Shown one piece after another: positions 19,151 through 28,640 of a stretch of DNA of 64,000 nucleotides. The notes below the pieces were generated by a model. That model was not told the origin of the DNA. It worked only from the letters and a program-made list of their open reading frames with translations, and did no database searches. Location of the stretch: positions 1 through 64,000 of the forward strand of contig NZ_CP013480.3 of assembly GCF_001465545.3 (NCBI RefSeq), given 5' to 3'. Origin of the DNA: Pandoraea norimbergensis. Lineage in GTDB: Bacteria; Pseudomonadota; Gammaproteobacteria; Burkholderiales; Burkholderiaceae. Every line of letters starts with the position of its first letter. Within the stretch, counting starts at the first letter, position 1. The position numbers and the translations under genes were made by a program.

Positions 19151-20695
19151 TTGGCACCATCGGAACACGAGCCGCACCGCGAGGGCGGCAAGGCGGGGGC
19201 TTCTGCCCCGGGCGAACTGCGACGGACGCTGTCGGCGCGCCACCTGACGATGATCGCGGTGGGTGGGTCGATCGGGACAGGCTTGTTCGTGGCCTCCGGC
19301 GCCACCATCGCGCAGGCGGGCCCCGGTGGCGCACTGCTAGGTTATGTGCTGATCGGCATCATGGTCTATTTCCTGATGACCAGTCTGGGCGAATTGGCCG
19401 CTGCCATGCCGGTGTCCGGCTCGTTCTCGACGTACGGCGCGCGCTATGTCGAAGAAGGCTTCGGCTTCGCGCTGGGCTGGAATTATTGGTACAACTGGGC
19501 CGTCACCGTCGCGGTGGATCTGGTCGCCGCGCAACTGGTCATGGCGTACTGGTTCCCCGACATACCGGGCGTCTACTGGAGCGCGTTGTTCCTCGCCATC
19601 ACCTTCGGTCTCAACGCGCTCTCGGCGCGCGGCTTCGGTGAAGCCGAATTCTGGTTCGCGCTGATCAAGGTCGTCGCCGTGCTGGCCTTCGTGGCGATGG
19701 GCGTCATGATGCTGCTCGGCATCATTCGTGGCGGCGAGACCGGTGGCCTCGCTAACTGGACCGTGGGCGATGCCCCCTTCGCGGGTGGTTTCGCCGCGCT
19801 GATCGGCGTGGCGATGGTCGTCGGTTTCTCGTTTCAGGGCACCGAACTCATCGGCATCGCCGCCGGTGAATCCAAAGACCCCGCACGCAATTTGCCGCGC
19901 GCTGTGCGTCAGGTGTTCTGGCGCATTCTGCTCTTCTACGTGGCGGCAATTCTGGTGATCGGCCTGCTCATCCCGTACACCGATCCGCATCTGCTGCGTA
20001 ACGACGTGAGCGACATCAGCGTCAGCCCGTTCGCCCTGATCTTCGAGCGTGCCGGGCTGCTGGGCGCAGCGTCGGTCATGAACGCGGTGGTGCTGACGTC
20101 GATCCTGTCGGCGGGCAACTCGGGCATGTACGCGGCGACGCGCATGCTCTTCAGCCTCGCGCGCGATGGCAAGGCCCCGCGCATTTTCGGCCGCATCTCA
20201 AGCAACGGCGTGCCGATGTGGGCGCTGCTGGCGACGGCCACTGTCGCGGCCTTGTGCTTCTTTACCTTCGTGTTCAGTCCCAACGCTGTTTATATCTGGC
20301 TGCTCAACACCTCGGGCATGACGGGCTTCATCGCGTGGCTGGGCATCGCGATCAGTCACTATCGGTTCCGTCGCGGTTATATCAAGCAGGGTCACGATCT
20401 GGCCAATCTGCCCTACGTGTCGCCGTTTTTCCCGTTCGGTCCGATCTTCGCGTTCGTGCTGTGTCTGATCATCACGCTGGGCCAGAACTATCAGGCGTTC
20501 CTGCAAGACAAGATCGATTGGGGCGGCGTGGTCGCGACGTACATCGGCATTCCGCTGTTCCTTGTGATTTGGGCGGGCTACCGGCTGGTGAAAGGATCGC
20601 GCTTCGTGAAGTACCGTGAGATGAAGTTCCCGGATGCGCGGGCACGCAACCGCGCAGAGGCCCCGGCGTCTGGCGCGGCTACCGAAATCGCATAG
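19151..20695 (+). CDS. Amino acid permease of the APC superfamily (AAT group, LysP-like)
   Basis: The 514-residue inner-membrane protein has the signature of the amino acid transporter group. LSARHLTMIAVGGSIGTGLFVASG in the first membrane segment is the unwound substrate-binding helix, and GELAAAMPVSGSFSTYG follows. About 12 hydrophobic segments are visible. It probably imports an amino acid by proton symport. Similarity to lysine-type permeases is my impression, and the substrate is not established. The start is TTG with AAAGGA 8 bases upstream, as no suitable ATG exists. A terminator of its own follows at 20731. Confidence 0.88.
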   Translation: MAPSEHEPHREGGKAGASAPGELRRTLSARHLTMIAVGGSIGTGLFVASGATIAQAGPGGALLGYVLIGIMVYFLMTSLGELAAAMPVSGSFSTYGARYVEEGFGFALGWNYWYNWAVTVAVDLVAAQLVMAYWFPDIPGVYWSALFLAITFGLNALSARGFGEAEFWFALIKVVAVLAFVAMGVMMLLGIIRGGETGGLANWTVGDAPFAGGFAALIGVAMVVGFSFQGTELIGIAAGESKDPARNLPRAVRQVFWRILLFYVAAILVIGLLIPYTDPHLLRNDVSDISVSPFALIFERAGLLGAASVMNAVVLTSILSAGNSGMYAATRMLFSLARDGKAPRIFGRISSNGVPMWALLATATVAALCFFTFVFSPNAVYIWLLNTSGMTGFIAWLGIAISHYRFRRGYIKQGHDLANLPYVSPFFPFGPIFAFVLCLIITLGQNYQAFLQDKIDWGGVVATYIGIPLFLVIWAGYRLVKGSRFVKYREMKFPDARARNRAEAPASGAATEIA

Positions 20696-20730
20696 CGCGT
20701 TTCAGTACCACTGCCGTTGCAACAAAAGTG

Positions 20731-20755
20731 AAGGGCCTTGATACTCAATGCCCTT
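20731..20755. terminator. Bidirectional terminator
   Basis: The stem AAGGGC / GCCCTT, extended by CTTGA/TCAA-type pairing inside, is followed by CTTTTTAAA. It sits between the convergent permease and MBL genes. Confidence 0.7.
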
Positions 20756-20766
20756 CTTTTTAAATC

Positions 20767-21606
20767 TCACGCCTCGTAAAACAACCCGTACTCCCCGCCT
20801 GTTCGCTTGATTCGCGCGAAGCCTAGTTCGCCCAGATGCATCCCGGCGATCATCAAGCCCTCCGAACTGACCCTATCCAGAAGCCGTGATCGTGTGTCGG
20901 CTGCCATCGTCGCATCCTGATCGAAGGCGATCGTCACGTCAGGCCGTTGAATCTGGATATGCGGGAAATGAACGATGTCGCCCCAGACCAGCACGCCTTG
21001 ATTACCGGATTCGATGAGATAACCGGTGTGCCCGTCCGTATGCCCCGGTAGCGGCATCGCGCTGATCCCCGGCAGCACATCGCCGGCATCGAACGTACGA
21101 ACTCTCTCGCGATAGCCGTCGAAGACCTGACGCGCGATCAGGAAATTACCGCGTGCCCGCTCGCTGGCCCGACTCAGGTTGCCGTCGTCCTGCCAGAACT
21201 GGATCTCCCGCTGATGCACCACAAGCTCTGCGTTCGGGAAGGCAGTTGCCCCGTCGGCATTCACCAGCCCCCCAACATGATCCGGATGCGCATGAGTCAA
21301 CAAAATGGTGTCGATCGAAGACGGCTCGATGCCGGCAAGCATCAAGTTGGTTTTCAATCGGCCGCCCCATTGCTTGATACCACCCGCCCCGCCATCGATG
21401 AGAATAGTGCGGCCCGCGCCGCGCACCACGTAACAGTTGATATGCACCGCGTCGGGCGCCTTCTGTCCGGCATCACTCTGGATTCTGGCGGCGTCCGAGG
21501 CCTCGATATTCGCGAGGAAGTCGAGGCTGGCGGTGAGATAGCCGTCGCTGACGGCGGTAATCGTGAATTCCCCGAGTTGCTGACTGGGAAAGATAAGGTT
21601 GGACAC
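20767..21606 (-). CDS. MBL-fold metallo-hydrolase
   Basis: A 279-residue metallo-beta-lactamase-fold hydrolase. The metal-binding motif THAHPDH (H-x-H-x-D-H), a later PGHTDGHTGY histidine, WGDIVHFP with the bridging Asp, and the AGMHLGELG histidine are all present. This is the set found in lactonase-like and quorum-quenching members. The substrate is unknown. The start is GTG, with GGAG 8 bases upstream. It follows the 21625 gene in the same direction, with 18 bases between them, so the two likely form an operon controlled by the divergent LysR regulator. Confidence 0.88.
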   Translation of the reverse strand: MSNLIFPSQQLGEFTITAVSDGYLTASLDFLANIEASDAARIQSDAGQKAPDAVHINCYVVRGAGRTILIDGGAGGIKQWGGRLKTNLMLAGIEPSSIDTILLTHAHPDHVGGLVNADGATAFPNAELVVHQREIQFWQDDGNLSRASERARGNFLIARQVFDGYRERVRTFDAGDVLPGISAMPLPGHTDGHTGYLIESGNQGVLVWGDIVHFPHIQIQRPDVTIAFDQDATMAADTRSRLLDRVSSEGLMIAGMHLGELGFARIKRTGGEYGLFYEA

Positions 21607-21624
21607 AGGGCAGCTCCAGAACGA

Positions 21625-22218
21625 CTAATCGCGGGGGTGAATGTTTGGGGTTAAGGACGTTGGCGCGTCAGCGTCCGACGCAATCGCCAGAACACGAGGC
21701 GAGGCGCTTGTCAGTTGCGCCGTCATCGGCAAGTAAAGATGGACACCTTCCGCGATGGACTCGACACGCTGCGCGTCCTTCCGAGGCAACACCGCAAGCC
21801 AACGTCGCACCGGAAACATCTCCAGCGCAACGGCGTGCATGGCCAGCGGTTTAAGCCCCATTTGAATCAGCGGCTCAGGCCCAGTCGCACAAAGCGCGAG
21901 AATCTCGTCGTCATTCACCGCCGGGGCAAGACCAATGCCGTCATACAGATTGCGATGCCAATCCGTGATGTGTTCCTGCCACTTCGCGAAGTTGCCGCCG
22001 CCCTTCCGGCGATACTCCTCGCCCGTCAAAACATCGAGCCCATCAATCGTGTGGATGGCCAGATAAACGGGGCAGCCGTCGCTGATCGCCTTGAAGCGCT
22101 GCGACGTGTGAAAGCCCGTGACCGAGATGAGCGCGGGCAGCTTTTCAAGGCTGTAGAAGTCATTCCATTCGGCTTCGCTTTCGGCGTCGGCGAAGCTGCA
22201 TTCCACGGTATAGAGCAT
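21625..22218 (-). CDS. Hypothetical protein, dimeric alpha/beta-barrel-like
   Basis: The start at 22218 gives MLYTVECSFADAESEAEWN with an AAGGA ribosome site 8 bases upstream. Eighteen further codons are open but lack support. The 197-residue protein has two similar halves that each look like a ferredoxin-like alpha/beta domain (the first with the conserved WNDFYSLEKLPALISVTGF pattern of EthD/DUF4286-like proteins). No catalytic motif is obvious. It is the promoter-proximal gene of the pair with the MBL hydrolase. Confidence 0.6.
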   Translation of the reverse strand: MLYTVECSFADAESEAEWNDFYSLEKLPALISVTGFHTSQRFKAISDGCPVYLAIHTIDGLDVLTGEEYRRKGGGNFAKWQEHITDWHRNLYDGIGLAPAVNDDEILALCATGPEPLIQMGLKPLAMHAVALEMFPVRRWLAVLPRKDAQRVESIAEGVHLYLPMTAQLTSASPRVLAIASDADAPTSLTPNIHPRD

Positions 22219-22273
22219 CAGATGGTCCTTAGTGACTGATGAGCATTCGCCGGTGAGAAAACGCATGCTCATT

Positions 22274-22288
22274 GCATTAACGTAATGC
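22274..22288. promoter_or_regulatory. Palindrome in the LysR/operon divergent promoter
   Basis: GCATTA-ACG-TAATGC is a perfect 6-bp inverted repeat in the 167-base gap between the divergent LysR gene and the 21625 gene. Position and form suit a LysR-type recognition site. Confidence 0.45.
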
Positions 22289-22385
22289 TAATCTGATGCT
22301 TTCGGCCTTCACATCGATATAAAGTCAGCCTTCAGTGATGTTTGATCAAGCTGACATCGCGCACAGGCCAATCCGCGAGACCCTC

Positions 22386-23279
22386 ATGCGACGCAAGATC
22401 CCAAGCAATTCCGCGCTCCAAGCCTTTGAGGCCGCGGCCCGACACGGCAGCTTCGCCCGTGCGGCGGATGAGCTAGCGTTGACCGAAGGCGCTGTTAGCC
22501 GCCAGATCGCCCGATTGGAGGCGTTTCTGGGCGTCACGCTTTTCGAGCGTGCTGGAAATCGCGTGCGACTTGCCCCGAACGGCGCGCGATACGCGGTGCA
22601 GGTGCGCGAGACGCTGGATCGACTGGAACGCGACAGCCTGTATCTGATGGGCCAACCCATCGAGGGCGCGAGCATCGATATCGCCGCGAGTCCGACCTTC
22701 GCTACCCGTTGGTTAATCCCGCGCCTGAAGCATTTCCAGAACAAGCATCCCAACGTCACCGTGCATATCGCAGAGCGCATGGAGCCCTTCCTCTTCGCGG
22801 GAAGCGGTTTCGACGCGGCGATTCATTTTGACCATCCGGCGTGGGCCGGCATGCATCTGCATCCCCTGCTGGAGGAGGTGCTGGTGCCAGTGTGCAGCCC
22901 GGCGCTTCTTGCGGAAGCCGGGCCGAACACGTTGCTCGACGCACTACCGCGTCTTCACCGCCGTCAGAACCCCGACGCGTGGCAGAGTTACGCGCAGGCG
23001 ACCGGCATCTTGCTGACCAACTCGGCGGTGGGCGCAAGGTTCGATCTTCATTCGATGTTGATTGAAGCCGCGCTCGCCGGTTTGGGTGTCGCGTTGGTGC
23101 CGCGTCTTTACGTTGAAACGGAGCTTGAGCAAGGTCGTCTGGTCGCACCGTGGCCCGACGCGAATGCGATTACCAAGACCTTCTGCCTCGTGCTGCCGGA
23201 ACCGATCGAATTGAGCGAGCCGCCGATGCAGGCGTTTGCGAAATGGCTGCTGGATGAAGCCCGGGGCTTGGCGGTGTAA
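22386..23279 (+). CDS. LysR-family transcriptional regulator, GcvA-like
   Basis: A 297-residue LTTR. The start at 22386 gives MRRKIPSNSALQAFEAAARHGSF, the normal GcvA-type beginning. An upstream GTG adds 17 residues that do not fit. The winged HTH covers about residues 5-65 (AADELALTEGAVSRQIARLE) and a periplasmic-binding-like effector domain follows. It is divergent from the 21625/20767 pair, which it probably controls in response to their substrate. Confidence 0.88.
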   Translation: MRRKIPSNSALQAFEAAARHGSFARAADELALTEGAVSRQIARLEAFLGVTLFERAGNRVRLAPNGARYAVQVRETLDRLERDSLYLMGQPIEGASIDIAASPTFATRWLIPRLKHFQNKHPNVTVHIAERMEPFLFAGSGFDAAIHFDHPAWAGMHLHPLLEEVLVPVCSPALLAEAGPNTLLDALPRLHRRQNPDAWQSYAQATGILLTNSAVGARFDLHSMLIEAALAGLGVALVPRLYVETELEQGRLVAPWPDANAITKTFCLVLPEPIELSEPPMQAFAKWLLDEARGLAV

Positions 23280-23435
23280 AACCGGAGGTCTTCGGCTTCG
23301 CGCTCGACGTGTATCCCACACTTCACCTGAAGCCAAAACGTCCCGCCTCGCGCCGCTCACACAATTGCCTCGACGAACTCATCGAACTAATCGACCAGAT
23401 CGATCCGATCCCGACTCAACGCCGAGGCACCCGAA

Positions 23436-24359
23436 TTGCAGCCACTGCAAACCACCACGAGCGCACCGAACACCGCCATCGACATGGCATTGCTGCTGAC
23501 GCTATCCACGCTTTGGGGCGCGTCATACACGTTCATCAAGATCGGCGTCGCCACCATCCCGCCGGTGACGTTCATCGCGGCGCGAACGCTGATCGCAGGC
23601 ACTGCGCTGCTGCTATGGATGCGCTTGCAACGCGTTCCCATGCCGCGCGATCCTGCCGTGTGGCGGCGCTTCTTCGTGCAGGCGCTGCTCAATAGCGTCG
23701 TCCCGTTCACGCTCATCGCATGGGCGGAGCGCTCGGTGGACGCCAGCCTCGCCACCATCCTCAACTCCGCTTCCCCGGTCCTCGCGTTTCTCGGCACGTG
23801 GCTGTTCACCCGTCATGAACCCATCACCCTTCGCAAGGGCTTGGGCGTGATCGCGGGCCTCGCCGGTATCTGCCTCGTCGTAGGCGTCAGTGCGTTCGAC
23901 GGACTCGGTCACCAGCTAATCCCGCAACTGGCGATCCTGCTGGCAACGGTCTGCTACGCGGCAGCCGCGATCTATGGACGATCGTTCAAAGGGCTTTCTC
24001 CGGCGGCACCGGCGGCGGGCTCACTCATCGTTGGTGCGGTCTTGCTCGTGCCGGTGAGTCTGGTCGTCGACCGTCCGTGGACGCTTCACCCGTCTGCGGC
24101 GTCCCTCATAGCGCTGCTCGCGTTGTCGATCTTTTCGACTGCCGTCGCATTCGTCATCTACTTCCGGCTCGTGCAGACGCTTGGTTCCGTCGGCACCACG
24201 GCGCAGGCCTATTTGCGGGTGCCGATTGGCGTGGCGATCGGCATCGCGTTTCTTGGGGAATCGCTGTCGACGTCCGCGTGGCTAGGGCTGGGATGTGTCG
24301 TCGCGGGCGTTGCCGCCATGACGATCCCTCCCCGGAAACCCCGCCACCAGAACGCCTGA
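23436..24359 (+). CDS. EamA/DMT-family transporter
   Basis: A 307-residue membrane protein with about ten hydrophobic segments arranged as two EamA repeats. The first repeat opens with LLTLSTLWGASYTFIKIG and the second has a matching STAVAFVIYFRLVQTLG segment. DMT proteins export metabolites or drugs. The substrate is unknown. A TTG start at 23436 has a GAGG upstream. The internal ATG at 23484 would remove only the leader. It is not obviously in an operon with the flanking genes. Confidence 0.85.
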   Translation: MQPLQTTTSAPNTAIDMALLLTLSTLWGASYTFIKIGVATIPPVTFIAARTLIAGTALLLWMRLQRVPMPRDPAVWRRFFVQALLNSVVPFTLIAWAERSVDASLATILNSASPVLAFLGTWLFTRHEPITLRKGLGVIAGLAGICLVVGVSAFDGLGHQLIPQLAILLATVCYAAAAIYGRSFKGLSPAAPAAGSLIVGAVLLVPVSLVVDRPWTLHPSAASLIALLALSIFSTAVAFVIYFRLVQTLGSVGTTAQAYLRVPIGVAIGIAFLGESLSTSAWLGLGCVVAGVAAMTIPPRKPRHQNA

Positions 24360-24482
24360 GGCCGCCAGCGCTCGTCGTTAGCCTTCTTCTATCGACAGTC
24401 TCATCCGATAATTTCTCCCGACATCTGCATCCGTTGGCGGCCCCCGTTCGTATAGAGGGGAAATACCGCCATCGGAGCTCGC

Positions 24483-25316
24483 ATGTTGCTCGCTGCCGCC
24501 TTCGCGTACGTCGCACTGATCGCCATCTTCACGGGGACGTGGCTGCGCCAATTGCGCACGCACAACGCCGGGATGGTCGACCCCGTCTGGGCGGCGTCGC
24601 TGGCCGGGGTCGCGGTGCTGGCTGCTGTCCTTGGTACTGGCGCCACCGTCAGCCGGGTGTTCGTGCTCGTCGCGGGCGGCCTTTGGGGGCTGCGCCTCGG
24701 CCACCACCTTTGGCAGCGAAACCACGGCCAACCGGAAGACCCCCGCTATCGCCAGTTTCGAGAGCAATGGGGCGACGCGGCGAACCGCAACATGTTCTGG
24801 TTCTTCCAGTTGCAGGCCGTGATCTCGATGGCGTTGTCGGTCGCGTTCTTCATCCCGGCGTTTCAGTCGGAAACCCCGTCATGGATCGCCCTCGCGGCGG
24901 CCATCGTCATCTGGCTGATTGCCGTCATCGGTGAGGCATCGGCCGACCGCCAACTGCGGCATTTCGTGGCCGATCCGGCCAATCGCGGACAGGTCTGCCG
25001 GGTTGGCTGGTGGCGCTATTCGCGTCATCCGAACTACTTCTTCGAATGCGTGCACTGGTGCGCTTATGCCGCGCTGTCGCTGGGCTTGCCGTGGGGCTGG
25101 CTCACGCTGCTGCCGCCGCTGCTGATCGCGGTGTTGCTGCTGAAGGTTTCAGGCGTCCCGATGCTCGAAGCACGCCTCGTGAAAACACGGCCGGGCTATG
25201 GCGAATACATGCGCACCACCAGTGCGCTTGTGCCGTGGCCGCCGAAGTCTTCGAAGCCGTCCAGCACGGACACGACCCCAACACCCCCCTCATCCCCATC
25301 AGGCCGCCAATCATGA
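24483..25316 (+). CDS. DUF1295 / steroid 5-alpha-reductase-like membrane protein
   Basis: A 277-residue integral membrane protein of the DUF1295 family. It has six or so hydrophobic segments and the C-terminal GWWRYSRHPNYFFE motif shared with isoprenylcysteine methyltransferases and sterol reductases. Its last bases overlap the next start as ATGA, making it the first gene of a coupled lipid operon running to 30457. A role in reducing or modifying a membrane lipid is inferred from family and context. Confidence 0.85.
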   Translation: MLLAAAFAYVALIAIFTGTWLRQLRTHNAGMVDPVWAASLAGVAVLAAVLGTGATVSRVFVLVAGGLWGLRLGHHLWQRNHGQPEDPRYRQFREQWGDAANRNMFWFFQLQAVISMALSVAFFIPAFQSETPSWIALAAAIVIWLIAVIGEASADRQLRHFVADPANRGQVCRVGWWRYSRHPNYFFECVHWCAYAALSLGLPWGWLTLLPPLLIAVLLLKVSGVPMLEARLVKTRPGYGEYMRTTSALVPWPPKSSKPSSTDTTPTPPSSPSGRQS

Positions 25317-26479
25317 CCGCCGCCCAATCCACTCGCCCGCCGGAGTCCGCTCCCATGACCGCGATCCTCACGCAGCCACCTGCTGACACGTCGAAGCCCG
25401 CTGCTGCGACCGACGAGTCCGGACTCATCCGTTTGTGCGAACGGGGTTTCATACCCGACGTGCTGTTGCGCGCCGCCATGCGCGCCCTGATGCGCCAGCG
25501 CCTTCGCGACGAACACGCCGACGATGCCGAGCGCAGCGCGCAGGCCCTCGAAGCGCTCGTTGCCGAGCTCCGCGCCAGCCCCATCGCGATTGAGACCACG
25601 GCGGCCAATGTCCAGCATTACGAAGTCCCGAGCGCGTTCTTCGCGGCACATCTCGGACCGGCGATGAAGTACTCGTGCTGTCTTTATCCGACCGGTGAAG
25701 AAACGCTCGCACAAGCGGAAGACGCCATGCTGGCTTGCTACGCCGAGCGCGCCGGCATCGAAGACGGACAACGCATTCTCGATCTCGGTTGCGGCTGGGG
25801 ATCGCTCTCGCTGTGGCTTGCCGCGCGCTACCCCTATGCACGCATCGTCGGACTTTCCAACTCGGCAGGACAGCGTCAGCAAATCGAAGCCGTCGCGGCC
25901 CAACGCGGCTTGAAGAACCTGCGCATCGTGACCGGCAACGTTGTCGATTTCGAATTCGACAACACCGTGCCCGCTGGCTTTGACCGCGTGATCTCTATCG
26001 AAATGTTCGAGCACATGAAGAACTACGACGCGTTGCTCGCCCGCATCGCCCGCTGGCTCAACGACGACGGCAAGCTGTTCGTGCACATCTTCGCGCACCG
26101 CCACCTCGCCTATCACTTCGAGAACAAAGACGGTACCGACTGGATGTCGCGACACTTCTTCACGGGCGGCACCATGCCGTCGGCGGATCTGCTGCTGCGC
26201 TTTCAAAACGACTTGCGCGTCACGCATCAATGGTGGCTGAACGGGCAGCACTACGAGCGCACCGCCAACCAATGGCTCGCGTCGCTCGACGCGGTGCGTG
26301 ACCGGATTCTGCCGATTCTCGAATCCTGCTATGGCCCCGACGCCCGTGTCTGGCTGCAACGGTGGCGCATGTTTTACATGGCCGTCGCCGAGTTGTTCGG
26401 ATACGCGAAGGGTAACGAATGGGGCGTGGGTCACTACCTGTTCGAGAAGGCTGGTGCATCGCGCCGCCTCGCGAAGTAA
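25313..26479 (+). CDS. SAM-dependent methyltransferase, CFA synthase/coclaurine N-methyltransferase-like
   Basis: The 388-residue protein has a class I methyltransferase core: NVQHYEVPSAFFAAHLGPAMKYS, then the SAM motif ILDLGCGWGSLSLWLA, then FDRVISIEMFEHMKNYDALL. This arrangement is shared by cyclopropane fatty acid synthases and plant-type N-methyltransferases. The ATG at 25313 overlaps the previous stop. An open frame further upstream runs inside the DUF1295 gene and was rejected. It probably methylates an unsaturated acyl chain, as in furan fatty acid or methyl-fatty-acid pathways. That is inference. Confidence 0.85.
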   Translation: MTAAQSTRPPESAPMTAILTQPPADTSKPAAATDESGLIRLCERGFIPDVLLRAAMRALMRQRLRDEHADDAERSAQALEALVAELRASPIAIETTAANVQHYEVPSAFFAAHLGPAMKYSCCLYPTGEETLAQAEDAMLACYAERAGIEDGQRILDLGCGWGSLSLWLAARYPYARIVGLSNSAGQRQQIEAVAAQRGLKNLRIVTGNVVDFEFDNTVPAGFDRVISIEMFEHMKNYDALLARIARWLNDDGKLFVHIFAHRHLAYHFENKDGTDWMSRHFFTGGTMPSADLLLRFQNDLRVTHQWWLNGQHYERTANQWLASLDAVRDRILPILESCYGPDARVWLQRWRMFYMAVAELFGYAKGNEWGVGHYLFEKAGASRRLAK

Positions 26480-26493
26480 CGACGGAGACCATC

Positions 26494-27801
26494 ATGCACC
26501 CGACACCTGCCTGGCTTCCCCCGGGGCGCCGCATTGCCGTCGTAGGGGCCGGTATTGCGGGACTCGCGAGCGCTTACCTGCTCAAGCGCAGACACCGCGT
26601 CACGCTGTTCGAAGCGGCGAATTACGCGGGGGGGCATTCGCACACGGTCGACGTCACACTCGACGGCACCACCGCACCTGTGGACACGGGTTTTCTCGTG
26701 TTCAACGACCGCACTTATCCCAACCTGCTGGCGCTCTTCGACGAGCTTGGTGTGAGCGCCATCGCCAGCGATATGTCGTTCTCGGTGTCGGTAGACGGCG
26801 GCGCGCTCGAATGGGCGGGCACCAACCTGAACACGGTCTTCGCGCAGCGTAGCAATCTCTATTCGCCGAGCTTTCTGGGCATGTTGCGCGACATCCTGCG
26901 TTTCAATGCATCAGCCGAACGTCATCTCCACAACGCTGAACGCGAACGCCATTCCGTCGGTGAACTGCTCGCCGCAAATGGCTACGGTCAGCCGTTCCAG
27001 CATCACTATCTGTTGCCGATGGCCGCCGCGATTTGGTCGAGCCGCGCGGCCGATATTCTGCATTTCCCCGCGGCCACGTTTCTTCGCTTCTGCCTGAATC
27101 ACGCACTGCTGCAAGTCAATCACCGTCCGCAGTGGAAGACCGTGACCGGCGGCTCGCGCGACTACGTCCAACGTATCGTGGCCACCCTCGACGATGTGCG
27201 TTTGAATACCCCTGTGCAGAGCATCCGGCGCGACGCCGACGGTGTGACGCTGATGTTCGATGGCGAGGCGCCACAGCATTTCGACGCCGTCGTTATGGCG
27301 GGGCACGCCCCCGACACGCTGCGACTGCTGGCCGATGCCGATGCGCAAGAACGAAGCACACTCGGTGCCATTCGCTATCAACCGAACACGGCGGTGTTGC
27401 ACACCGACGCCCGCTTGCTGCCGCGCCGCCGCCGTGTCTGGTCGGCATGGAATTACCTGAGCAAAACCAGCGCGGCGGAGAGCGACGCGCAATCGCCTGT
27501 CTGCGTGAGCTATCTGCTCAACCAGCTTCAGGCATTGCCGTTCAGCACGCCGGTGATCGTCACGCTCAATCCGGTAGACGAGCCCGGGCCCGAAGCGACG
27601 CTGGGCCGCTACGCCTATGAACATCCGTTGCTCGATCTTGCCGCGGTCGACGCGCAGGCGCGGTTGCCGGAACTGCAAGGCCAGCGGCGCACGTGGTTTA
27701 CCGGTGCATGGACGGGCTATGGCTTTCATGAAGACGGCCTGAAGTCTGCGCTGCGCGTCGCGAGAGACTTCGGCGTATCACCGCAGTGGGCCAAGCTATG
27801 A
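26494..27801 (+). CDS. FAD-dependent amine-oxidase-like oxidoreductase
   Basis: The 435-residue protein starts with a Rossmann dinucleotide motif, IAVVGAGIAGLASAYLL, followed by the ligand-binding acid in TLFEAANYAGGHSHT. It ends with the FAD-binding ..TWFTGAWTGYGFHEDGLKSA segment. This is the NAD(P)-binding/amine oxidase type that occurs with DUF1365 and CFA-like methyltransferases. The start at 26494 has CGGAGA 6 bases upstream. It may desaturate the methylated acyl chain. The exact reaction is not shown. It overlaps the DUF1365 start by 4 bases. Confidence 0.9.
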   Translation: MHPTPAWLPPGRRIAVVGAGIAGLASAYLLKRRHRVTLFEAANYAGGHSHTVDVTLDGTTAPVDTGFLVFNDRTYPNLLALFDELGVSAIASDMSFSVSVDGGALEWAGTNLNTVFAQRSNLYSPSFLGMLRDILRFNASAERHLHNAERERHSVGELLAANGYGQPFQHHYLLPMAAAIWSSRAADILHFPAATFLRFCLNHALLQVNHRPQWKTVTGGSRDYVQRIVATLDDVRLNTPVQSIRRDADGVTLMFDGEAPQHFDAVVMAGHAPDTLRLLADADAQERSTLGAIRYQPNTAVLHTDARLLPRRRRVWSAWNYLSKTSAAESDAQSPVCVSYLLNQLQALPFSTPVIVTLNPVDEPGPEATLGRYAYEHPLLDLAAVDAQARLPELQGQRRTWFTGAWTGYGFHEDGLKSALRVARDFGVSPQWAKL

Positions 27802-28640
27802 AAACCCTCAACCTGCGCGACGGCCCTGCCGCCTATCTCCTGCGCGGCAACGTCATGCACGAACGCCTGCGCCCGGCCCATCACGCATTCGACTATCCGC
27901 TGTTCCAGATCGTTTGCGACATTGGCCGTCTGGACGAATCGAAGTGCTGGTGGTTCGGTGTCGACCGCTGGGGGCCGATGTCGATATCGTTGCGCGACTA
28001 CGGCCCGCGCGATGGCAGCGCACTTGAGCCGTGGATGCGCGCCCGACTTGCCGAGGCGGGCATCCCCGCAGACGGGCGCATCTGGCTGCAAACGATTCCG
28101 CGCCTCGCGGGCTACGCGTTCAATCCGGTGAGCTTCTGGTACTGCCACGACCGGCATGGCGACTTGCGGGCGCTGTACGCCGACGTGCGCAACACCTTCG
28201 GTGAGCATCACGGGTACTTGCTGAGTGCGCCCGGCCACTTCGCGATTCTGAACGGCACGGTGCTGCAATGCCGGAAGGTCTTTCACGTGTCGCCGTTCTG
28301 CGATGTCGAAGGCCGCTACGAATTTCGCGCGCGGCGTTACAAACAAAACCTGTCGGTCGCCATTGACTACTTCGATCACGACGAGGTGTTGCTGCGCACG
28401 GCGCTCAGCATGCAGGCCGAGCCGTTCACTGGCCGAAGCGTACTTCGCGCGGTGATGGCGCTGCCGTTCAATGCCATCAACGTGGTGTTGCGAATTCATT
28501 GGCAAGCGTTGCGCCTGCTGCGCAAGCGCGTGCCGTTTTATGGCAAGACGCCGCCGACGCAGGTAGCGACGACTTCTGTTGCCAATGCCGATGCGGCCAA
28601 ACAACAAGCCTCGCCTTCCGATCAAGAGGTCATTCCATGA
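27798..28640 (+). CDS. DUF1365 family protein
   Basis: The 280-residue protein carries the DUF1365 pattern: VMHERLRPAHHAFDYPLFQIV at the N-terminus, then LAGYAFNPVSFWYCHD and NTFGEHHGYLL. DUF1365 genes nearly always sit beside the FAD oxidoreductase and CFA-type methyltransferase, as here. A membrane-lipid role is inferred. Start and stop both overlap neighbours as ATGA, so the block is translationally coupled. Confidence 0.9.
   Translation: MKTLNLRDGPAAYLLRGNVMHERLRPAHHAFDYPLFQIVCDIGRLDESKCWWFGVDRWGPMSISLRDYGPRDGSALEPWMRARLAEAGIPADGRIWLQTIPRLAGYAFNPVSFWYCHDRHGDLRALYADVRNTFGEHHGYLLSAPGHFAILNGTVLQCRKVFHVSPFCDVEGRYEFRARRYKQNLSVAIDYFDHDEVLLRTALSMQAEPFTGRSVLRAVMALPFNAINVVLRIHWQALRLLRKRVPFYGKTPPTQVATTSVANADAAKQQASPSDQEVIP

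Noticed and set aside
24077..24934. 285-codon ORF overlapping the EamA and DUF1295 genes
   Set aside because: It runs across the end of one gene and the start of another in another frame and has no motif.
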